DNA of 64,000 nt from Paenibacillus arenilitoris. Its GTDB lineage: Bacteria; Bacillota; Bacilli; Paenibacillales; Paenibacillaceae. A model generated the notes under the pieces. That model saw nothing but the letters and a program-made list of their open reading frames with translations, was not told the origin of the DNA and did no database searches. The stretch is taken from NCBI RefSeq assembly GCF_014705655.1, contig NZ_JACXIY010000022.1, forward strand, positions 1-64,000. Reading direction: 5' to 3'. Each line of letters begins with the position of its first letter. The first letter of the stretch is position 1. The position numbers and the translations under genes were made by a program. Below, piece after piece: positions 58,055 to 64,000 of this stretch.

Positions 58055-59959
58055 ATGGGCGGAAAAATCCGGTTTCACCTTCAATCGATGTCGCATTGGC
58101 TTGGCCGCCGATCGATGCAGAGCCGCCTGGTGGCGGCGTATATCGTCATCTTGCTTATCCCGAGCATCGTCGTGTCGAACTATTTGTTCGACCAGATCCG
58201 GGACAGTTATATTAGCGATACGGTCAAGCAGGGCCAGTATTTGCTCGAATTGGAGAAGGTCAATATGATCAATCAGATCGAAGCGATGGAGCTGGCGGTT
58301 CAGTTGACGATAGCGGAATCCGATATTCTCGATTACGTGTCGACGAAGGAAGAGCTGCCGACCGAGGAGCTGCTCGAGCTGTCCCGGGGGCCGTTCACCG
58401 ACATGATCAATATCCAGACGAACAATCCGAACATCGCCCATCTCCGCCTGTTCGCGGACAATGACAAGATATCGGAAATATGGCCCGTTATTTTCCACGA
58501 GCGCCGCATTCGGCAGGAGCCCTGGTTCGCCGGGCTGGATCTGCGGGAAGGGGAAGAGCTGTGGCTGTTCAAGGACCGGGACCCGGATATATTGCACCGG
58601 AACGTGACGGACGCGAACGACCGGATGCCGAAGGTGTCCCTCGTGCGCGCCGTGCACGCCGGGGGCAAGCGCATCGGCCTGATCCAGGTGGAGATGCTGC
58701 TGAAGCAGTTCTCGCCGAAGGCGTTCGCGAGCGTCGTGGACGAAGGCTCGCAGATGATGGTCGCGGACGGCGGCGGGGCGATCTTCCTGGATGAAGAGCA
58801 GCCATTCGTAGGGGGCAATCCGGGGCTGCGCGAAGCGATCGCGGCGGAGTTCGCCGAGATGCGGCGGCTCGGGACGCCGGAGAGGCGCTTTAGCGTGAAC
58901 AAGCATCCGTATCTGCTCGTCGGGACGCCCGTCGAACAGGTCGGCGCCCATCTGCTGAACGCCGTATCGCTCGAGGCCGTGCATGCGCGGGTATCCAAGG
59001 CGGAGAAGCAGATCGTTGCCGCCAACTTCCTATTGATCGGCCTGCTGTCCGTCATTACGTATATGCTCAATTCGTTCATTCTCAAAAACCTGCGCCGCCT
59101 GACGGACGCAATGAAGAAAGTGCGGAGAGGGGAGAAGCCTGCCGGACTGCCGCTGACCGGAGGCGGGGAGATCGGGGAATTGGCCTTCCATTTCAATAAA
59201 TTGATTCATACCATTAACGAGCTGATCGCGCAGGGCGTGAAGAAGCAGGCGCTGACGAAGGAAGCCGAGCTGCGCACGCTGCACAGCCAGATCGACTCCC
59301 ATTTTCTATACAATACGCTTGAGAATATTAAAATGCTGGCGGAGATGGAGAACCAGCGGACGATCTCCGATTCGCTCACTTCGCTTGGCGGCATGATGCG
59401 CTACAACTTCAAGTGGTCGGGCGAATACGTGAGTCTGCGGGACGAAATTCGCCACATCGAGAACTACGTCGCCGTCATGAACATCCGGTTCGACGAGCCG
59501 ATCCGGCTTGAGCTGCAGCTCGGTCCTGGGCTGCTCGAGATCGAGGTGCTCAAGATGTCCTTGCAGCCGATCGTCGAAAATGCGGTGAAGCACGCGTGGA
59601 ACGGAACGGAGGAGGGCGAGCGGCGCATCCGGATAGACGCGGCCGAGGCTCCGGACGAGCGGATCGTTATTCGATTGAGGGATAACGGGGCAGGCATCGA
59701 GGCGGGGCGACTGGAGCGGCTGAACGCGAGCATGCAGCGGGAGAGCGCGGGCTCTGTAGAGCAGGAGCGAAGCGGGAAGCAGACGTTCGGCATCGGCCTT
59801 CGCAACGTCCATCAGCGAATCCGGCTCTATTACGGCAAGCCATACGGACTACAGGTGTACAGCGAGGAAGGGCGATACACCGAGGCGGTCATTACCCTTC
59901 CGAAGGTACTGTTAATGGGGGGAAGTGCGGGCAATGAGAAGCATTCTGATCGCGGATGA
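58055..59959 (+). CDS. YesM-type sensor histidine kinase
   Basis: The 634-aa product has TM1 at about residues 25-48, a large extracellular domain, TM2 near 320, a HAMP segment ('MKKVRRGEKPAG') and 'LHSQIDSHFLYNTLENIKML' (phosphorylation His in DSHF, where the usual family sequence is NPHF). The ATPase part has 'LQPIVENAVKHAW' and 'GIGLRNVHQRI'. It overlaps the response regulator by 26 bp and probably controls the flanking importers. Confidence 0.95.
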   Translation: MGGKIRFHLQSMSHWLGRRSMQSRLVAAYIVILLIPSIVVSNYLFDQIRDSYISDTVKQGQYLLELEKVNMINQIEAMELAVQLTIAESDILDYVSTKEELPTEELLELSRGPFTDMINIQTNNPNIAHLRLFADNDKISEIWPVIFHERRIRQEPWFAGLDLREGEELWLFKDRDPDILHRNVTDANDRMPKVSLVRAVHAGGKRIGLIQVEMLLKQFSPKAFASVVDEGSQMMVADGGGAIFLDEEQPFVGGNPGLREAIAAEFAEMRRLGTPERRFSVNKHPYLLVGTPVEQVGAHLLNAVSLEAVHARVSKAEKQIVAANFLLIGLLSVITYMLNSFILKNLRRLTDAMKKVRRGEKPAGLPLTGGGEIGELAFHFNKLIHTINELIAQGVKKQALTKEAELRTLHSQIDSHFLYNTLENIKMLAEMENQRTISDSLTSLGGMMRYNFKWSGEYVSLRDEIRHIENYVAVMNIRFDEPIRLELQLGPGLLEIEVLKMSLQPIVENAVKHAWNGTEEGERRIRIDAAEAPDERIVIRLRDNGAGIEAGRLERLNASMQRESAGSVEQERSGKQTFGIGLRNVHQRIRLYYGKPYGLQVYSEEGRYTEAVITLPKVLLMGGSAGNEKHSDRG

Positions 59960-61526
59960 CGAGAAAAATATCCGCTTCGGCCTGAGGACGATGATCGAGC
60001 GGGAATTTCCGGACTTTTATCGAATCCGGACGGCCGTCCACGGCGAAGACGCCCTCGCGCAATATCGGAGCGAGAGGGCCGATGTCGTCATTACCGATAT
60101 CCGCATGCCGGTCATGGACGGCATCGAGCTGATCAAGCGGCTGACGGAGGAACCGGGGAGCGGGCCGCCGCCCGTCTTCATCATCCTGAGCGGCTACGAC
60201 GACTTCGCTTATGCCAAGGCGGCCATCGAGTACCAGGTTAAGGATTACCTGCTGAAGCCGATACGCAGGGAGGAGCTGTTCGAGTCGCTGCGCAAGAGCG
60301 AGCGTACGCTGCTGGCGCAGGCCGAGCTGGCCGAGCGGGCGGCCGTCGGCGATTCTTACCGCGAGCAGCTGCGGATTACCCGGCTGCGGGAGTGGTTCGC
60401 GCAGGACGATCCGCGGGAGGGAGACGCGGAGGAGATCGCGGCCGCTGTCGGCTTCGGGCAATTCGCGCGGCCGTTCACCGTCGCCGTGCTGAGCTACAAG
60501 CCGGAGGGCGGCGAGTCGATGAGCAAGGAAGAATTCAAGCTGCTCGTCGAGAAGAAGCTGCTGCCGATGCAAGGGGCGCTCGAGCTCGCCTTCCACGACC
60601 TCGAGAACAAGCTGGTCCTGATCGGGAGCCCGGTGGAGCGGTTCCGGGAGCTGTGCGGACAGACCGGCGGCGTCGAGCTGGACGGCCTGCGCATGGGCGT
60701 CAGCGGGGAAGGGGAACGGCCGGTTGAGCTGCACCGCTGCTACAAGCAGGCGGCGGAGGCGCTCCGGTATTCGTTCCTGTATTCGAACCGGCGCATGCTG
60801 CGGTATGAGGATATCAAGGCGGAGCGGCGCATGTACAAGGTGCCGGACGAGGACATCCGGAGGCTCGGCAACATGCTGGGCACCGACCGGGAGCGGGAAG
60901 CACTGGAGCTGCTGAAGCAAATTTTCCATACCGAAGACATCCCGGACGTCGATATCGGGTACTTGAAGCTGGTCGGCAAGCGGATCAACGAGCAGGTGCT
61001 CGACGAGGTGTTCCGCGTCTACGGCGAGGAATCGATCGAAGTGCTGAAGCTGTACCGCAAGGTAGGCAACATGGACAATTTCCGGAGCTTTCACGATTAT
61101 TACCGCTGCCTGGAGCACCTGCTGCTGAGCGTGAACGAATACGTCAGAGGGATCCGCAGCGCCTACAGCGAGCATGCCGAGATGAAGGCGGCCGTGAAGT
61201 ATATCGAGGAAAACTATTTCAAGCCGCTGAACATGGCCGTCGTCAGCAATTACGTGGGGCTGAATTATTCCTACTTCAGCGAAGCGTTCAAAGCCCATAC
61301 GGGCGAGAGCTTCGTGCCGTATTTGAAGAAGGTGCGGATCGGCAAAGGGAAGGAGCTGCTGCGGGGGGACGACCGCAAGCTGCACGAGATCGGCAGCGCC
61401 GTCGGCTTCGAGAACAGCAAGCAGTTCTCCCGCGTGTTCAAGGAGCTGGAGGGCGTGTCGCCGCAGGAATACCGGATCAAGGTCAGGTCGGACGCCGGTC
61501 TGGACCCGGGGAGCGTCAGCGAGTAA
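59934..61526 (+). CDS. YesN-type response regulator with AraC DNA-binding domain
   Basis: The 530-aa product has a receiver ('ILIADDEKNIRFG', acceptor Asp55 in 'VVITDIRMPVMDG', Lys near 105 in 'DYLLKPIRREEL') and a C-terminal AraC domain ('KPLNMAVVSNYVGLNYSYFS', 'HEIGSAVGFENSKQFSRVFK'). The ATG at 59934 is preferred; a GTG at 59925 overlaps the GGGGGG site. It is co-transcribed with the kinase and ends at the terminator at 61533. Confidence 0.95.
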   Translation: MRSILIADDEKNIRFGLRTMIEREFPDFYRIRTAVHGEDALAQYRSERADVVITDIRMPVMDGIELIKRLTEEPGSGPPPVFIILSGYDDFAYAKAAIEYQVKDYLLKPIRREELFESLRKSERTLLAQAELAERAAVGDSYREQLRITRLREWFAQDDPREGDAEEIAAAVGFGQFARPFTVAVLSYKPEGGESMSKEEFKLLVEKKLLPMQGALELAFHDLENKLVLIGSPVERFRELCGQTGGVELDGLRMGVSGEGERPVELHRCYKQAAEALRYSFLYSNRRMLRYEDIKAERRMYKVPDEDIRRLGNMLGTDREREALELLKQIFHTEDIPDVDIGYLKLVGKRINEQVLDEVFRVYGEESIEVLKLYRKVGNMDNFRSFHDYYRCLEHLLLSVNEYVRGIRSAYSEHAEMKAAVKYIEENYFKPLNMAVVSNYVGLNYSYFSEAFKAHTGESFVPYLKKVRIGKGKELLRGDDRKLHEIGSAVGFENSKQFSRVFKELEGVSPQEYRIKVRSDAGLDPGSVSE

Positions 61527-61532
61527 ACGGCG

Positions 61533-61559
61533 GAGGGACGATAGAGGTCCCTCTTTTTT
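61533..61559 (+). terminator. Terminator after the response regulator
   Basis: GAGGGAC (61533-61539) pairs with GTCCCTC (61547-61553), followed by six Ts. Confidence 0.88.
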
Positions 61560-61597
61560 GCGTGTATGAAAATCGAAATGACGCCGAAATTTACTGC

Positions 61598-61647
61598 TTG
61601 ACAAAAGGCGGACGCCATATTAACCTTTAACTAAACATCATGATGTT
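61598..61647 (+). promoter_or_regulatory. Promoter of the third importer with a downstream dyad
   Basis: A perfect -35 TTGACA (61598-61603) is followed 17 bp later by a weak -10 (TAACCT, 61621-61626). The 14-bp perfect palindrome AACATCATGATGTT (61634-61647) lies just downstream, where a regulator could act. Confidence 0.5.
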
Positions 61648-61813
61648 ATAACGTAGTTACATCACGAGCAAGGGACGGATATCGCCGATGCAGCTGCGCG
61701 AGAAGATATCTTTTCTTTTGACAAGAAAGAAAGCGCTTGCTTGGTCTGGCGCCGTCTTCATTTTCTGCTGTCCTGCCATATCGCTTATTGAAAAGGGGGG
61801 GGGGCGCCCGTTT

Positions 61814-62770
61814 ATGGAACAGGCCGTTCACGAGAAGCTTCGCGACAGCTCGAAGCGTTCCAAGCATTCCGTCTGGCGCGAGTATAAGAAATACAGGGGC
61901 TTGCTGCTGCTGCTGCTGCCCGGCATCGTGTTCTACAGCGTCTTTCACTACGCGCCGTTGTACGGCATCCAGCTGGCCTTCAAGGAATTCCGCATCATGG
62001 ACGGCATCGCCGGCAGTCCGTGGGTCGGCTTCAAGCACTTCAACACGATGTTCTTCGTCTCCAACCAGTTCGGCACGATATTGAAGAACACGCTGATCAT
62101 CAGCTTCCTGCATATCGTGTTCGGGTTTCCGGCGCCGATCGTATTGGCGCTCCTGTTCAACGAAATCCGCCTGAAGGTATTCAAGCGGGTGACGCAATCG
62201 ATCTCGTATTTGCCGCATTTCCTGTCCTGGATCATTCTGGCGGGCCTGCTGACGACGATTCTGTCCCCGTCGACGGGCATCGTGAACCAGCTTATCGCGT
62301 CGCTGGGCTTCGAGCCGATCTATTTCCTGGGCGATCCGAATTACTTCCGCTTCACGCTCGTCGTATCCGGCATTTGGAAGGAAATCGGCTGGGGCACGAT
62401 CATTTATTTGGCAGCGCTTGCAAGCGTCGACCCGCATCTGTACGAGGCGGCCGTCGTGGACGGCGCGAACCGCTGGCGGCAGACGCTCAGCATTACGATT
62501 CCTTGCCTGCTTCCCGTCATATCGATCATGCTGCTCCTTCGCATCGGGGGCATTCTGGACGCGGGCTTCGATCAGATTCTCAACCTGTACAATCCGGCCG
62601 TTCTGAAGGTATCGGACATTCTCGACACGTACGTGTACCGGGTCGGCATCGGACAGTTCCAGTACGGCCTGACGACGGCGGTCGGCCTGTTCAAGAACGT
62701 CGTCGGCTTTATGATGATTCTGTTCGCGAACTACGCCATCAAGAAGATGGGGCAGGAAGGGCTGTTCTAG
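61814..62770 (+). CDS. Oligosaccharide ABC permease (LplB-type), third importer
   Basis: The 318-aa product has six membrane segments and the EAA loop 'YEAAVVDGANRWRQTLSITI'. The ATG at 61814 is preferred: a run of ten Gs (61795-61804) serves as the Shine-Dalgarno region 9 nt upstream. The frame is open to 61688 without another site. It pairs with the next gene. Confidence 0.9.
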   Translation: MEQAVHEKLRDSSKRSKHSVWREYKKYRGLLLLLLPGIVFYSVFHYAPLYGIQLAFKEFRIMDGIAGSPWVGFKHFNTMFFVSNQFGTILKNTLIISFLHIVFGFPAPIVLALLFNEIRLKVFKRVTQSISYLPHFLSWIILAGLLTTILSPSTGIVNQLIASLGFEPIYFLGDPNYFRFTLVVSGIWKEIGWGTIIYLAALASVDPHLYEAAVVDGANRWRQTLSITIPCLLPVISIMLLLRIGGILDAGFDQILNLYNPAVLKVSDILDTYVYRVGIGQFQYGLTTAVGLFKNVVGFMMILFANYAIKKMGQEGLF

Positions 62771-62805
62771 CGACGGGTCAACAGACGAAATCAGGAGGTT
62801 AAGCC

Positions 62806-63687
62806 ATGCTGCACATGACGGCGGGAGAGAAGGTATTCCAGTTTTTTTTGATCCTGTTCATCACGCTAATGAGCGTCGCGATGCTGTATCCCTTTATCCA
62901 CCTATTGTCGGTATCGTTAAGCACGCCCGCCGAAGCGATCCGGCCCGGCCTGCATGTGTACCCCTTGGAGTTTTCCTTGGAGGCGTACAACAAGACATTC
63001 GCTTCGAGCCAAATATGGATCGGCTTCAAAAATACGATTTTCCGGACGGTCGCGGGCACGTTTCTCGCCCTGTTCATGATGGCGCTGACCGCCTACCCGC
63101 TTTCCAAAAAATATTTGCCGCACCGCTCCTTCTACACGCTGTTCATCGTCTTCACGATGTTTTTCAGCGGCGGACTGATTCCGAGCTACCTGCTGATCAA
63201 AGGGATCGGGCTCATCAACTCCGTATGGGTGTACGTGATCCCGGTCATGATCCAAACGTTCTCCTTGCTCGTCATGCGCAACTTCTTCATGGAAATTCCG
63301 AGCGAGCTCGAGGATTCCGCCAAGATGGACGGGGCGGGCGACTTCCGCATTCTGCTATCGATCATCCTGCCGCTATCCAAGCCGATCATGGCGACGGTCG
63401 GCTTGTGGCAGGCCGTCAATCATTGGAACGCCTGGTTCGACGGAATGCTGTACATTCAGGACCCGAGCAAAATGGTGCTGCAAATGTTCCTGCGCAAGCT
63501 GATCGTATCCGGCGAGGAGCAGGAGATGAACGCCATTATGAACCAGGCGCCCGGCGTCGAGATCGTCACTCCGGAGACGATCAAAGCGGCTACGTTGATG
63601 GTGGCCACCCTGCCGATCCTCATCGTTTATCCTTTCATCCAGAAGTACTTCGTCAAGGGGATCATGGTAGGCTCGCTGAAAGGCTAA
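62806..63687 (+). CDS. Oligosaccharide ABC permease (LplC-type), third importer
   Basis: The 293-aa product has six membrane segments, the EAA loop 'LEDSAKMDGAGDFRILLSII' and the C-terminal 'QKYFVKGIMVGSLKG'. CAGGAGG precedes the ATG. It is followed by a hairpin, a repeat and the binding lipoprotein gene. Confidence 0.92.
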   Translation: MLHMTAGEKVFQFFLILFITLMSVAMLYPFIHLLSVSLSTPAEAIRPGLHVYPLEFSLEAYNKTFASSQIWIGFKNTIFRTVAGTFLALFMMALTAYPLSKKYLPHRSFYTLFIVFTMFFSGGLIPSYLLIKGIGLINSVWVYVIPVMIQTFSLLVMRNFFMEIPSELEDSAKMDGAGDFRILLSIILPLSKPIMATVGLWQAVNHWNAWFDGMLYIQDPSKMVLQMFLRKLIVSGEEQEMNAIMNQAPGVEIVTPETIKAATLMVATLPILIVYPFIQKYFVKGIMVGSLKG

Positions 63688-63724
63688 GCTTAAGGCTTCG
63701 CCGCGAATAAGGGCTTCACCGCCG

Positions 63725-63749
63725 AGGGGCGGCGCCGGCCGCCGCTCCT
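63725..63749 (+). terminator. Hairpin after the third importer permeases
   Basis: AGGGGCGGC (63725-63733) pairs with GCCGCTCCT (63741-63749). There is no T run, so it may be an intercistronic stem rather than a full terminator. Confidence 0.5.
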
Positions 63750-63778
63750 TGAAATATAAGAATTTATAAGTTTTGCAC

Positions 63779-63857
63779 TTATAAATTAGCTTATATTTCA
63801 TCGCGAAACGAGCTTATGCCGCCAAAGGACGGCGAAAGCCGTTTACGCTTGGCGATT
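63779..63857 (+). repeat. Composite intergenic repeat, copy 3 (left part intact, right part internally deleted)
   Basis: 63779-63833 matches 18820-18874 with about three mismatches. It then has GAAAGCCGTTTACGCTTGG, the end of the right part, so the middle of about 45 bp present in copy 1 is missing. Confidence 0.8.
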
Positions 63858-63883
63858 CAACATAAATATGGAGGGGTTCGCAA

Positions 63884-64000
63884 ATGAAGAGAGGATTCAA
63901 CAGATGGGCTTCCGGCATCAGCGCCGTGCTTCTCGGCAGCCTGCTGCTCGCGGCATGCTCGGGCAACAACGGCGGCGGAGAGGGCGGCGGCACGAACGGC
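63884..64000 (+). CDS. Binding lipoprotein of the third importer (5' part, runs off the window)
   Basis: 39 codons are visible: a signal peptide with lipobox LAAC (Cys25) and a Gly/Asn linker. GGAGGGG precedes the ATG. By position after two LplB/LplC permeases it should be the solute-binding protein. The rest is outside the window. Confidence 0.85.
   Translation, partial: MKRGFNRWASGISAVLLGSLLLAACSGNNGGGEGGGTNG

Overview
The window is chromosomal DNA from an endospore-forming, GC-rich Firmicute, most likely Paenibacillaceae (Cohnella or a high-GC Paenibacillus). Supporting signs are GGAGG-type ribosome binding sites with frequent GTG/TTG starts, a GerA/GerC/GerB germinant receptor operon, collagen-like exosporium-type proteins, a YheC/D coat-type ATP-grasp protein, perfect Bacillus-type 7-1-7 Fur boxes, a tRNA-Gln T-box, and several carbohydrate importers each paired with a YesM/YesN-type two-component system. 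I saw no rRNA, tRNA, prophage, insertion sequence or CRISPR array.

Layout. 1-12400 is an iron-linked region. A siderophore-type ABC importer (binding lipoprotein and two FecCD permeases, no ATPase) and a nitroreductase follow two perfect Fur boxes that flank a hexanucleotide repeat tract. A repeat-rich gap and a third Fur box lead into five tandem paralogues of the NtaA/SnaA/DszA flavin monooxygenase family and a minimal AraC-type regulator. 12500-18600 holds small membrane proteins, an ArsR regulator next to a gene remnant, and the ger operon. 19000-25640 holds an AraC_N regulator divergent from an Atu4866-like protein and an SDR, then Dabb, aldo/keto reductase, DUF1349-like and DUF1835-like genes. 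25800-34600 is a carbohydrate uptake locus (histidine kinase, response regulator, binding protein, two permeases, a putative alpha/alpha-barrel enzyme). 34800-37280 has an IclR regulator and a split UxaA-type dehydratase. 37490-41310 has a broken DJ-1 gene, a DGPF/ECF42 sigma pair, DinB, VOC and DUF1801 genes. 41586-43570 is a second Fur-linked module (AraC regulator and an orphan siderophore-binding lipoprotein). 43750-51750 carries a collagen/beta-propeller protein, a large DUF6259-like enzyme, a collagen/beta-helix protein, YheC/D and NUDIX genes. 51800-53800 is a T-box and glnS. 54300-64000 is a second oligosaccharide importer with kinase and regulator, then two permeases of a third importer whose binding lipoprotein runs off the window.

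How it fits together. The best candidate for an undescribed system is the Fur-boxed import and oxidation locus at 634-12354. I infer that a ferric chelate or xenosiderophore is imported, and that a bank of FMNH2-dependent monooxygenases of the nitrilotriacetate/EDTA-oxidising family then breaks down the ligand, with the nitroreductase as a possible flavin reductant source.

The most unusual non-coding structure is a pair of intergenic arrays (23447-23648 and 53938-54139). Each has seven 16-bp GTGAGG....CCTCAC dyads whose starts are spaced 21-51-21-21-51-21, a mirror-symmetric pattern conserved between loci although the sequences differ. Other intergenic palindromes in the window are spaced 51/62 (sum 113), and a 113-bp direct repeat opens the window.
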